DNA of 64,000 nucleotides, taken from assembly GCF_000217815.1 (NCBI RefSeq), contig NC_015707.1, positions 1,104,014-1,168,013 of the forward strand. The letters run 5' to 3'. The translations under genes and the position numbers were made by a program. Every line of letters begins with the position of its first letter. Within the stretch, counting starts at the first letter, position 1. Origin of the DNA: Pseudothermotoga thermarum DSM 5069 (lineage in GTDB: Bacteria > Thermotogota > Thermotogae > Thermotogales > DSM-5069). Below, piece by piece: positions 43,136 to 51,457 of this stretch. The notes beneath the pieces were generated by a model. The model was not told the origin of the DNA and did not search any database. It saw only the letters and a program-made list of their open reading frames with translations.

Positions 43136-45315
43136 ACGTTCTTGCAAAACCGGATGTTCCTTTGATAAAACACAGCAGCGAAGTTGTTCAACTTGCACAG
43201 AAAATTGCAAAGATCTTGATCATAGAGAATGGCATTTCTCAAAGAGCCATCTTAGCTTGTGCTTTCCACGACATAGGAAAATCCACACACAGTTTTCAAA
43301 AATTCGTGCGAAAAGAAACAAAGAAAGCGTATCCGCATGCTCTTGCTTCTCTGCCTTTTATTATGCTTGTTGAGTCGATTCTGTTTGATGAAAACCTTCT
43401 TGCCACAGCGGCGGTGTTGACTCATCATTCACCTTTCACACCTATGCTTTACAAGGGCTTTGAAAGTTCAAGTAAGGAACCAGATTACTTGGATAAAGAG
43501 ATCATAAAAAAACTACTTGCACAGTTACTCCAGGAGATTAACATGCGTCTCCCAAATTCACAGACAGTTGATGAGATCACGCAGCAAGCCTTAACACTTG
43601 GAAAAAATCCAGCGGCAATTCTCGATACACAAATAACCTATCAAGATGGTGATACTGAAACAATCAGGCTCAAGCTTATGAATCTGCCGATTGATGATTT
43701 TTCAAACGTCAAAGCGATCTTACAACTTTCCGACTGGCTTGTCTCGTCGAGCAGCTTGAGTGTTAGAAATCTCTTCCTTGGAAAATCGAATGCATGGATT
43801 GAGAAGATAAAGAGCACGTACAATCTGAGGAATTTCCAGCGAAAGGTTCTATCTTCTCCTGGATACGTCCTGTGGTTGAAAGCTCCTACGGGTACTGGAA
43901 AAACCGAGGCACTGTTACTTTGGGCAAGGGATTCAAAAAAGCTCATCTACCTTCTTCCAACCCAGGCGACAGTCAACGCCATGTGGAAGAGGCTGGCAAA
44001 ACTTTTTGGAAAGCGGAAGGTTTCAATCTCCCATGGAATGTCAGGATACCTTTTAAGATCGCAAGAAAAGGATGAACAAGAATATTGGAATGAAAAACTC
44101 TTGGCAAAGGTGTTTGGCAAACCTGTAACCGTTGCAACGCTCGATCAATTTTTGCTTGCACATCTGAACACAAGGCATTGGGAAATACAAAGAACTCTCA
44201 TAAGAAATTCTACGGTTATAATCGATGAAATCCACTGTTACGATGGTTACACCCTTGGCTTGCTGTCTCAGGCATTGGAATTCGAAAAACCTTTAAAAAT
44301 AGCCTTCGCCAGCGCCACAATGCCCGAGTTTCTCAAAAACATCCTTCCACAAGGACAAGAAATCGAAGCCGAAAAGAAGCTATGGAACCGAAGAAGACAC
44401 TTTGTTGAGCTTGTAGAAAATCCACTGGAAGACTGTGTTGATGAAATCCTACGGTATGCAAACCAAGGGAAAAACGTTCTTGTAGTCTGCAACACCGTCA
44501 AAAAAGCTCAGCAAATGTACCAAAACATAAGCCAAAGATACCGCAAAGTCAAACTCTTGCACGCAAGGTTCATATACAAAGATCGCTTGAAAAAAGAAAG
44601 ACATTTGATTGAAAACCAGAATAAGATGCGAGGAGTGATATTGGTATCAACCCAAGTGGTTGAAGTTAGTTTGAACATATCCTTCGATGTCTTGTTCACC
44701 CAGATAGCCCCGATAGATGCCTTAGTTCAAAGACTTGGCAGAGTCAATCGATTTCCAAGCCGATCAAACCAAGCCGCCCCAGTCTTCGTATCCCTATATG
44801 AAGACGAGGACTCGAAAAGGATTTACGATGCGGAGATATTACAAGAAAGTCGACAAATAACGATGAATTTGCCAAAAACGCCGACTGAAAGAGAGTGGGC
44901 TGAAGCGGCAGATCAGCTTTACAAAGCCATCTGGGAAAGTCAAACATTCCAGCAGGAATTCAATGAAGGCAAAAGAACTTTATATGAGCTCAGAAAGATG
45001 CTTGGTTGTTACACGATAGATCTTCGCGACGAAGATATGAGAAGGAGATTCTCGACTCGAAAAGGTCAGTTGTCTATAGACGTTCTTCCTGCTAAATTTT
45101 TCGACGAAGCAAGAAAACTTATGGAAACCAACCAAAGTTGGCAGATAGTTGAATACCTTGTCCCCGTGCCAATAGGTTGGCTTTATGCTTACAAAGACTG
45201 GTTCCAACCGATAAGCGACCTATCCTGCTTTCAAGTGGATCTTGAGTACGACCAAAAGTTGGGACTTTTGCCTCCCTCAAAGGACAAGATGCCCTCAAAT
45301 ATGGAAATACTATAG
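43123..45315 (+). CDS. cas3: Cas3 nuclease-helicase with N-terminal HD domain
   Basis: A 730-residue effector nuclease that unwinds and degrades target DNA after Cascade binding. The HD nuclease domain is intact (CAFHDIGKSTHSFQKF near residue 47; LTHHSPF near 105). The helicase has Walker A KAPTGTGKTEALL near 253, DEIH in VIIDEIHCYDGYTLG near 367, SATMPEF near 392 and motif VI ALVQRLGRVNRFPSR near 533. Domain order HD-helicase in one chain is the usual form. It is followed 20 bp later by cas4. Confidence 0.95.
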   Translation: MDVLDVLAKPDVPLIKHSSEVVQLAQKIAKILIIENGISQRAILACAFHDIGKSTHSFQKFVRKETKKAYPHALASLPFIMLVESILFDENLLATAAVLTHHSPFTPMLYKGFESSSKEPDYLDKEIIKKLLAQLLQEINMRLPNSQTVDEITQQALTLGKNPAAILDTQITYQDGDTETIRLKLMNLPIDDFSNVKAILQLSDWLVSSSSLSVRNLFLGKSNAWIEKIKSTYNLRNFQRKVLSSPGYVLWLKAPTGTGKTEALLLWARDSKKLIYLLPTQATVNAMWKRLAKLFGKRKVSISHGMSGYLLRSQEKDEQEYWNEKLLAKVFGKPVTVATLDQFLLAHLNTRHWEIQRTLIRNSTVIIDEIHCYDGYTLGLLSQALEFEKPLKIAFASATMPEFLKNILPQGQEIEAEKKLWNRRRHFVELVENPLEDCVDEILRYANQGKNVLVVCNTVKKAQQMYQNISQRYRKVKLLHARFIYKDRLKKERHLIENQNKMRGVILVSTQVVEVSLNISFDVLFTQIAPIDALVQRLGRVNRFPSRSNQAAPVFVSLYEDEDSKRIYDAEILQESRQITMNLPKTPTEREWAEAADQLYKAIWESQTFQQEFNEGKRTLYELRKMLGCYTIDLRDEDMRRRFSTRKGQLSIDVLPAKFFDEARKLMETNQSWQIVEYLVPVPIGWLYAYKDWFQPISDLSCFQVDLEYDQKLGLLPPSKDKMPSNMEIL

Positions 45316-45335
45316 AAAAATCGAGGGGGAAGTTC

Positions 45336-45833
45336 ATGACGCCGAAGATCACCGGTATATTGGTCAACTGTTACTTGATCTGTCCAAGAAAAGTCTGGCT
45401 TGTTTCCAGACAAATCGGTCCCAGCAAAGACAACATTCATCTTCAACTTGGAGAAATCCTGCGTCAAGAAAGCTACGAAAGGGAACTTAGGGAGGTTCAC
45501 ATTGAGCATCTGGCGTTGGATGTAGTTATCATCAGGGATGAAAACTTGATCATAGCTGAGGTCAAAAAATCCTCCAAAGCCAAAAAAGCAGCAAGGATGC
45601 AACTTGCTTTCTATTTGTATGAATTGAAGCGCATGGGAATCGAAGCTGAAGGAGAGCTTCGATTTCCAGAAGAAAGAAAACGCGAACGACTGATTTTAGA
45701 CGAAAGCCTGCAAAAGGAAATTGAAATTGTTATGGAAGATATCAAACAACTATTGAAATCGGAAAAACCCCCTCAGCCAAAATGGATTGGTTATTGTAGA
45801 AATTGCGCTCACTCGGAATTTTGTTGGGCTTGA
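45336..45833 (+). CDS. cas4: Cas4 adaptation exonuclease
   Basis: A 165-residue Fe-S RecB-type nuclease that trims prespacers and selects PAM orientation. The N-terminal Cys is in VNCYLICPRKVWL near residue 8-12, and the three C-terminal cysteines are in YCRNCAHSEFCWA. The nuclease core is LDVVIIRDENLIIAEVKKSS (Asp, Glu, Lys) and QLAFYLYEL. It starts at ATG 45336 after GGGGGAAG and lies just upstream of cas1. Confidence 0.94.
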   Translation: MTPKITGILVNCYLICPRKVWLVSRQIGPSKDNIHLQLGEILRQESYERELREVHIEHLALDVVIIRDENLIIAEVKKSSKAKKAARMQLAFYLYELKRMGIEAEGELRFPEERKRERLILDESLQKEIEIVMEDIKQLLKSEKPPQPKWIGYCRNCAHSEFCWA

Positions 45834-45846
45834 AAGGATGGTTGCC

Positions 45847-46842
45847 ATGGCAAAAAAGACTCTTTACATCTTTGCAAGCGGAAGATTGCAAAGAAAGGAC
45901 AACACCATTTGCGCTGAAACTGAGGAAGGAAAAAAGTACTTCCCTGTTGAGAGTGTAAGGGATATCTTCATCATGGGCGAAGTGGATTTGAACAAAAAGT
46001 TTCTCGAGTTCCTCGAGGAAAAGGAAATCGTCGCACACTTTTTCGGATACTATGGTAATTATGTTGGAACGTTCTATCCCAGAGAGCACAACAACTCTGG
46101 TTATATGATAGTCAAACAAGTCGAACACTATCTAAATCCTTCGCTGAGACTTAAACTCGCCAGAAAATTCGTCGAAGGATCCTTGGAAAACATGCTTCAG
46201 GTGTTGAAATACTACGAAAAAAGGAAGAAGAATCTTGAAGAGTACTGCGAAAAAGTTAGCTCATTACTCAGAACTCTTGAAAACTGCAATTCAATTGAAG
46301 AATTGATGGCAATTGAAGGAAACGCAAGACGTTGTTATTATGAGAGTTTCAACGTCATCCTTGAGGACACACCGTTTAGTTTGGCAAAAAGGGAAAAAAG
46401 ACCCGCGACAGATCCGATAAATGCGCTTATCAGCTATGGTAACTCTCTTGTGTACATGAAGCTTTTGACGGAGATATACATGACCCATCTTGACCCAAGG
46501 ATAGGCTATTTACATACGACAAACTTTCGAAGCTTCACGCTGAACTTAGATGTTGCCGAAATATTCAAGCCCATACTAGCTGATCGAACTTTGTTCTCCA
46601 TTCTGGGGAAAAGGATGATCGATGAGGAGGGCTTTGAATATAAAGGTGAAATGTGCATTTTAAAGGAAAAAACCGCCAAAAAGTACGTTCAAGAGTTTGA
46701 AGAAAAACTCTCCACAACCCTCTACCATAGAGAATTAAAGAGAAATATAAGCTATCAAAATCTGATGCGTATGGAACTCTACAAGTTGGAAAAACACCTG
46801 ATGGGCGAAAAGGAATACGAACCGTTTGTCAGCAGATGGTAA
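45847..46842 (+). CDS. cas1: Cas1 integrase
   Basis: A 331-residue Cas1, the catalytic subunit of spacer integration. Catalytic residues are visible: Glu in MAIEGNARRCYYESFN near residue 158, His in GYLHTTNFRSFTLNLDVAE near 224, and the acidic Asp/Glu in the same segment. The N-terminus is TLYIFASGRLQRKDNT. ATG at 45847 has AAGGATGG upstream; an ATG at 45838 overlaps that site. It is the only cas1 in the window. Confidence 0.96.
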   Translation: MAKKTLYIFASGRLQRKDNTICAETEEGKKYFPVESVRDIFIMGEVDLNKKFLEFLEEKEIVAHFFGYYGNYVGTFYPREHNNSGYMIVKQVEHYLNPSLRLKLARKFVEGSLENMLQVLKYYEKRKKNLEEYCEKVSSLLRTLENCNSIEELMAIEGNARRCYYESFNVILEDTPFSLAKREKRPATDPINALISYGNSLVYMKLLTEIYMTHLDPRIGYLHTTNFRSFTLNLDVAEIFKPILADRTLFSILGKRMIDEEGFEYKGEMCILKEKTAKKYVQEFEEKLSTTLYHRELKRNISYQNLMRMELYKLEKHLMGEKEYEPFVSRW

Positions 46843-46869
46843 AACACACCACAAGAGAGGAAGTATCTG

Positions 46870-47133
46870 GTGTACATCATCCTCGTCTATGATGTCAACG
46901 TGAAGAGGGTCAACAAAGTTCTGAAGATAGCAAGAAAATATCTAACGTGGGTTCAAAACTCGGTACTCGAAGGAGAACTCACCGAAGCAACACTCAAAAA
47001 ACTTCAAAGAGATCTGAGCAAAGTGATAGATCCCAACGAAGACGCACTGATTTTTTACAAACTACCAGATGGGAAAAACCTCTCGAGGGAAACCATTGGT
47101 ACACAAAAAGGCAAAGAGACCTGGGTACTTTGA
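46870..47133 (+). CDS. cas2: Cas2 adaptation protein
   Basis: An 87-residue ferredoxin-fold protein, typical length. It begins MYIILVYDVNVKRVNKVLKI with the conserved Asp 8 and has the second signature WVQNSVLEGELTEA. It dimerises to bridge two Cas1 dimers. GTG start behind AGAGAGGAAG. It is the last gene of the type I-B operon, and leader 2 begins 18 bp after its stop codon. Confidence 0.95.
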   Translation: MYIILVYDVNVKRVNKVLKIARKYLTWVQNSVLEGELTEATLKKLQRDLSKVIDPNEDALIFYKLPDGKNLSRETIGTQKGKETWVL

Positions 47134-47151
47134 CAAGCAGTTCGTCATACG

Positions 47152-47397
47152 AACTTGTCGTCGACCTACGATAATGCAAAAACTACTGGAGGTCGACGAC
47201 AAACAGTTTTTATTCTCTACGACTGACAAAACTCAAGTTAGATATTTTTAACTCTCACTCACAAGTCCACCTTCACCCCCCAGGTCGACGACAAATTAGC
47301 TATACGAACATCTCAAAAGTTGACTTGGCAAAAGCAAAAGTGATATAATTTGACCAGAATCCAAAGATGCTGGTATAATCACATATAGAAAAAACGG
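47152..47397 (+). promoter_or_regulatory. CRISPR leader 2 (246 bp)
   Basis: Same length and nearly the same sequence as leaders 1 and 4. TTGTCGTCGACCT is at 47155-47167, with AGGTCGACGACAA at 47190-47202 and 47282-47294. A probable promoter is TTGACT (47320-47325) with TATAAT (47344-47349), 18-bp spacer; a second TATAAT lies closer to the array. Confidence 0.88.
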
Positions 47398-48841
47398 GTT
47401 TGGACACTACCTATGAGGAATGGAAACTTTTTTCAAAAATATACTTCGCAGTCGAAATTGACAGTTTGGACACTACCTATGAGGAATGGAAACGCTAAAA
47501 TATTCGGGACAGCGGGCTTTGCTGTTCCAGTTTGGACACTACCTATGAGGAATGGAAACACGTCTAAAACCTTGTGCATTGCTAGTCTATCCGTACGTTT
47601 GGACACTACCTATGAGGAATGGAAACTTTGTGCATCTTCCGGCAGTTCTGTTGCTCCCTCTGTTTGGACACTACCTATGAGGAATGGAAACATGATTTTA
47701 ATAAAGGGGGGGTTTGATGGGTAAAAAACCGTTTGGACACTACCTATGAGGAATGGAAACATGGTGGGCGCAAAAAGAAGGAGGGATTTACATGATAGTT
47801 TGGACACTACCTATGAGGAATGGAAACGGTGTACTAGCCAACAGGCACGGCATCTGGCAGAGTTTGGACACTACCTATGAGGAATGGAAACTCTTTTTCT
47901 GATTCGCCGTTGATACTAACTCTGATTAGTTTGGACACTACCTATGAGGAATGGAAACTGTATTTCACGGATCTATGCAGCTTCAGATGGATCGTTTGGA
48001 CACTACCTATGAGGAATGGAAACGCCTGCAAGGCGTTCAAGTTGACGCTAAGACCTATCTCGTTTGGACACTACCTATGAGGAATGGAAACATGTCAATC
48101 GCCTTCGCTGCGGCACGTAACGGAGACATACCCGTTTGGACACTACCTATGAGGAATGGAAACCCGTTAACATACTTAATCGTAAACGGTGGATTCTCCC
48201 CAGTTTGGACACTACCTATGAGGAATGGAAACTCCGCTGCCCCTTCTTTGCCTGCAGGTTCTTCTCTATATCCGTTTGGACACTACCTATGAGGAATGGA
48301 AACCCTTATTCGTGATGTTTAATCTTTCCAACACTGAAGGTTTGGACACTACCTATGAGGAATGGAAACTCTGGCTTAAAAGCAAAGTGATGAGTTCTCT
48401 GCCAGTGTTTGGACACTACCTATGAGGAATGGAAACGCTTCAAGCAGGTGGACTACAACCCGCTTGTTAAAGGTTTGGACACTACCTATGAGGAATGGAA
48501 ACATGCCTTGTGTATTCCAACAATTCCGCATAGAAAATCGTTTGGACACTACCTATGAGGAATGGAAACTCCGAATGCGGATTATAGTATCTCTGTTTTC
48601 TTAGACATGTTTGGACACTACCTATGAGGAATGAAAACATTAATGGGATCTACGTAAATGGCATTGGCCCGCTTAGTTTGGACACTACCTATGAGGAATG
48701 GAAACTTGCGGCACGGCGGCAAATTTCGTCATAGTTCATTTGTTTGGACACTACCTATGAGGAATGGAAACTCGTCATACCCTGCGCCGTCGTAAGCTGC
48801 GATGCTGACCGGTTTGGACACTACCTATGAGGAATGGAAAC
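47398..48841 (+). CRISPR. CRISPR array 2, 22 repeats of 30 bp
   Basis: Twenty-two repeats, starting GTTTGGACACTACC, centre TATGA and ending GGAATGGAAAC, with 21 spacers of about 35-43 bp. Repeat 19 (near 48608) has GGAATGAAAAC. The array lies directly behind cas2 and leader 2, so it is probably the most active for acquisition. The repeat differs from the array 1 form at three or four positions. After repeat 22 the next repeat is found only at 49969, beyond 1.1 kb of phage-like DNA. Confidence 0.97.
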
Positions 48842-49132
48842 ACGTCTTACGATCAGCCAAATTGCCGCGTAATTAAGTATATCCAACAGTGTGTCTTCTA
48901 TCGCTTCATTGTTCGGTTCTCTCTTCGACGTGATTAAATTGATTAACCGTTCAAGTTTGTCACTCATTCTCACAAGCAAACCTATTTCGCCGAACTTAGC
49001 TATGTTTCCAGGTCCATAATCAGCCTGTTTCTTTGCAAACAAAACTGCCGCTTGTTCAATTGTCTTAATGTACTCTTCCAAGACTTCTTGATCCTGCGGA
49101 CAAATCTGTCTTAATCTTTGCAAAAGGTCCAT
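48821..49132 (-). CDS. Phage-type Nmad1/DUF1599-like protein, 3-prime end fused to a CRISPR repeat
   Basis: About 103 residues. The segment QADYGPGNIAKFGEIGLLVR followed by MSDKLERLINL and EDTLLDILNYAAIWLI matches the small phage nucleotide-modification-associated (Nmad1, DUF1599) family, related to MazG-like folds. ATG at 49132 has GGAGGTGG upstream. The last seven codons (VSIPHR plus stop) are the reverse complement of the CRISPR repeat at 48812-48841, so the natural C-terminus has been cut off at or just after its last helix. It is one of four phage-like genes on the minus strand between two repeats. Confidence 0.7.
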   Translation of the reverse strand: MDLLQRLRQICPQDQEVLEEYIKTIEQAAVLFAKKQADYGPGNIAKFGEIGLLVRMSDKLERLINLITSKREPNNEAIEDTLLDILNYAAIWLIVRRVSIPHR

Positions 49133-49192
49133 TCAATCCACCTCCAACGCAATCCTATAACGCAGCTGTAACATTAAATATGCAAACAAAAA

Positions 49193-49212
49193 GGCGGGCT
49201 TGTGTGCCCGCC
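49193..49212 (-). terminator. Intrinsic terminator in the phage-like segment
   Basis: On the minus strand GGCGGGC, a 6-base loop, GCCCGCC, then TTTTTG, placed 21 bp after the stop of the small membrane protein gene at 49234. Confidence 0.85.
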
Positions 49213-49233
49213 TCTCTGGTATGGATATATTCA

Positions 49234-49413
49234 CTACTTCTTGTTTTGTTCTTCTCTTGCGGCTTTTACATCACGCCAGTAGTTTTTCCACCACAGTCCT
49301 TTCTTGATGCTTTCCCAATCTCCGTTTGTCAAATCGCCTAGCAACCTGCCGATAGGTCCGCGTATTAGTATGATTAGCAGTATTCCAAACAATGCATATC
49401 CAAGAATCTCCAT
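49234..49413 (-). CDS. Small membrane protein of the phage-like segment
   Basis: A 59-residue protein starting MEILGYALFGILLIILIRGP, with one N-terminal membrane helix and a charged, tryptophan-rich tail (WWKNYWRDVKAAREEQNKK). ATG at 49413 follows AGGAGGTGG 5 bases earlier. Function unknown; size and topology would fit a phage holin-like or membrane accessory protein, but nothing proves it. Confidence 0.65.
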   Translation of the reverse strand: MEILGYALFGILLIILIRGPIGRLLGDLTNGDWESIKKGLWWKNYWRDVKAAREEQNKK

Positions 49414-49430
49414 ACGACCACCTCCTGTGC

Positions 49431-49541
49431 TCACTTCTTATCTTTCTTATTCTTTGCGTTGATGATTAATCCGACACCGACCAAAATCAGACTCACGACT
49501 ATTAGACCCAACAAAGCCTCCGGAAACAAAACAAAATACAT
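49431..49541 (-). CDS. Tiny membrane protein of the phage-like segment
   Basis: A 36-residue protein with a single helix (ALLGLIVVSLILVGVGLII) and a lysine-rich end (AKNKKDKK). ATG at 49541 has GGAGGGG upstream, and the next gene starts 18 bp after its stop, so it is well supported despite its size. Possibly a lysis or membrane peptide of phage origin; function unknown. Confidence 0.6.
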   Translation of the reverse strand: MYFVLFPEALLGLIVVSLILVGVGLIINAKNKKDKK

Positions 49542-49577
49542 AAAACCCCTCCTCGACTAAATATTAGCAAAAAAAGA

Positions 49578-49594
49578 CCCTGCGTTTTGCAGGG
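49578..49594 (-). terminator. Intrinsic terminator in the phage-like segment
   Basis: On the minus strand CCCTGC, loop AAAAC, GCAGGG followed by TCTTTTTTT. It ends the transcript of the truncated gene upstream (49664-49968). Confidence 0.85.
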
Positions 49595-49663
49595 CCAAAC
49601 TTGGATATTTACCTTCCCTGAAATTGCCCAAACTAATAATACGGCCTGGCAGCGGTCTTAAAT

Positions 49664-49968
49664 TCATATTTCTGTACTTTCTTTAAGGTTATTCAGCGTG
49701 ATTGCTTTGTTCGGGTAGTAACCTTCTGGCATTATTACGCATGAACCTTTGTCTGTGGCAAGGACCAAATTATCTAGATTCACGAACACTTTGCATTTAT
49801 CCACAGTAAACCTTAGCTTGAGCGACGTATCCACAACTTTGACGCCAACACAAAAGAATGCGGTCCCTTTCCGCGGATAATTACATCCGAGATTCTTGTC
49901 CCGTCCCACTCAAACACATCTCTGTTGATCTCTTCGCCTACAGTATGTAAGAGCGATACATTTGCCAC
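49664..49968 (-). pseudogene. 5-prime-truncated, frameshifted gene of the phage-like segment
   Basis: The C-terminal 80 codons are open from 49909 to 49664 (VDTSLKLRFTVDKCKVFVNL; PEGYYPNKAITLNNL). A second frame upstream reads GEEINRDVFEWDGTRISDVI and continues without a start up to the CRISPR repeat at 49969. The two frames meet at the run CGCGGAAAGGGACCGC. The gene has thus lost its beginning at the repeat and appears to carry one indel. The beta-rich sequence could be a phage structural protein; no family was recognised. Confidence 0.55.
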
Positions 49969-50067
49969 GTTTGGACACTACCTATGAGGAATGGAAATAC
50001 TCCTCTCAGATTCTTATCCCCATTGCGCCTGCGCCCTTTTGAATACCACCCATAGGAGAAGGAAAAC
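49969..50067 (+). CRISPR. Distal tail of array 2: two repeats after the phage-like segment
   Basis: A full repeat at 49969-49998 differs from the consensus only in its last base (T for C). After a 39-bp spacer, a strongly decayed repeat at about 50038-50067 ends GAGAAGGAAAAC. Together they show that the array once continued beyond the phage-like DNA. Confidence 0.8.
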
Positions 50068-50122
50068 GCGAGTGTATAATTTTGGATAGATTGTTGCACT
50101 TTCACTTCATTGTCATAACGGG

Positions 50123-51457
50123 GTGACAAGGGTGAAAACGGTGTCTTTCTTGTGTGAAGTGATTACTCCGCTGTTTATGTCAGGATCTAATGTACAGACT
50201 TTTGAGCTTAGACCTTCCGAGATAAAGGGAATGATGCGCTTTTGGTGGCGCGCTGTCAAGGCACTGGATGACAAGGAAAAATTGCGAGAGGAAGAAACCG
50301 ATATTTTTGGAGGAATAAAGCCAACTAATCTGAAGAGCCCCGTGAGCATAAGAATTATTCAAAACTTGAATGATACATCGGAACAAAAGGCTGTCAAGTT
50401 GGGAGAAAACATTCAAGGTAGAATAAATCAGCGAGCTGGCATTAAGTATCTGTTTTATTCGACCTTTTCTTTGAAGTTTGCTGGCGAGAGGCTTGTAAGA
50501 AAATACCTACAACCTGGAACGAAATTTGAGCTGATTCTGTCATGCCGAGACGATGATTACGAAAAATTTCAAAAAGTTCTTGCTGCCTTTTGGCTGACCG
50601 TTAATTTGGGAGGACTTAGAACAAGGTCGAAAAGAGGCGCAGGAGACATAAGGATTCTGCAACCTAAAGAGTTAAAACTAAGAGAAGAAACACTGAGTTT
50701 TGTAAAGGACGACGATAATAACGTAACAAAGTGGATCGTTGATAATTTTTATGTAGTGAGAAAGATCATCAACGGTTGTAAGGATTTTTGCTCTTCCTAT
50801 TCTAATCTTTCTTTGTCAAGGTTCTTGATAAGCAAGGAGAGTTTCAACAGCTGGGAAGATGCTTTGGACGATCTTGGGAAAAAATACATAGATTTCAGAA
50901 GGAAAAATTCTTCCAAAAAGCCTCAGATTGGGGTTTTTGGACTGCCGGTCAATTACAGGAGGACGAGAATCACTTGGAAAAAGGTCAATGATCAAAATGA
51001 AGACTCTGACCATGATCGGCGAACTTCTCCTCTCATTTTCAAGGTCTTTAGATTTGGCAACAAATACCGCTGGATGGTGCTTCGTATGAGTGGAGAATTT
51101 CTTCCCGAAGGATCTGTTTTGAATTTGTCAGGTAGAACACAAAAGCCCGACTTTTCTTTGATAGATGAGTTTTGGAATATTTTGAAAGAACATGCAGTTG
51201 AAGATATTCTGTCAGTTCCTGAAACCTTGAACAAACTTGCGGCTGAGATCAAAAAAGAACTTGATGCAAGAAAAGTGATACTTTTTGGTTCAAGAGCTCG
51301 TGGAGATGCGACTAAAAAATCAGACATTGACATTGCTGTTGTAACAGGCAAAGCAGTTTCCAATTTCGAGAAAATAGCGAATGTTGACTTGGTAAATCTG
51401 AACAAAGTCAGCAATGATTTGAGGGAAAAGATAATCAAAGAAGGGATCGAGCTGTGA
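50123..51457 (+). CDS. Cmr1-like RAMP protein fused to a C-terminal MNT nucleotidyltransferase domain
   Basis: A 444-residue fusion. Residues about 1-360 are a complete Cmr1: CEVITPLFMSGSNVQTFELR, PSEIKGMMRFWWRA near 35 and GLRTRSKRGAGDIR near 165, aligning with the second Cmr1 at 52317 to its last helix (DFSLIDEFWNIL). Residues about 370-444 form a minimal nucleotidyltransferase: KVILFGSRARGDATKKSDID near 385-404 (G-S-x-R-x-G and S-D-I-D) and a third acidic site in ANVDLVNLNK. This is the MNT antitoxin of HEPN-MNT pairs, and a HEPN-family gene overlaps its stop. A TATAAT at 50075-50080 may be its -10. No stop or frameshift separates the two parts. Confidence 0.88.
   Translation: MTRVKTVSFLCEVITPLFMSGSNVQTFELRPSEIKGMMRFWWRAVKALDDKEKLREEETDIFGGIKPTNLKSPVSIRIIQNLNDTSEQKAVKLGENIQGRINQRAGIKYLFYSTFSLKFAGERLVRKYLQPGTKFELILSCRDDDYEKFQKVLAAFWLTVNLGGLRTRSKRGAGDIRILQPKELKLREETLSFVKDDDNNVTKWIVDNFYVVRKIINGCKDFCSSYSNLSLSRFLISKESFNSWEDALDDLGKKYIDFRRKNSSKKPQIGVFGLPVNYRRTRITWKKVNDQNEDSDHDRRTSPLIFKVFRFGNKYRWMVLRMSGEFLPEGSVLNLSGRTQKPDFSLIDEFWNILKEHAVEDILSVPETLNKLAAEIKKELDARKVILFGSRARGDATKKSDIDIAVVTGKAVSNFEKIANVDLVNLNKVSNDLREKIIKEGIEL

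Larger units (their letters stand above)
48842..49968 (-). mobile_element. 1,127-bp phage-like DNA segment lying between two CRISPR repeats
   Basis: The segment is bounded exactly by repeat 22 of array 2 (ending 48841) and by a repeat at 49969-49998. It carries a dense set of small minus-strand genes with strong ribosome sites and intrinsic terminators: an Nmad1-like gene cut at its 3-prime end, two tiny membrane proteins, and a gene cut at its 5-prime end. Both borders therefore fall inside genes. It has no integrase, transposase or inverted repeats. The gene layout is typical of a phage or plasmid. It is treated as captured mobile DNA, mechanism unknown. Confidence 0.7.

Noticed and set aside
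47413-48604. Open frames across arrays 2 and 3 that read TYEEWK or TLPMRNGN over and over
   Set aside because: They are produced by the repeat sequence itself (GTTTGGACAC... read in frame) and have no ribosome sites; not proteins.
48842-49968. Interpretation of the phage-like segment as an integrated prophage or transposon
   Set aside because: There is no integrase, transposase, terminal repeat or target duplication, and both ends coincide with CRISPR repeats and cut genes.
50123-51457. Cmr1-MNT as two genes joined by a missed stop codon
   Set aside because: The frame is continuous with no internal ribosome site or start near the junction (about 51200), and only one overlap start, for the HEPN gene, is found downstream. 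An assembly error cannot be fully excluded.
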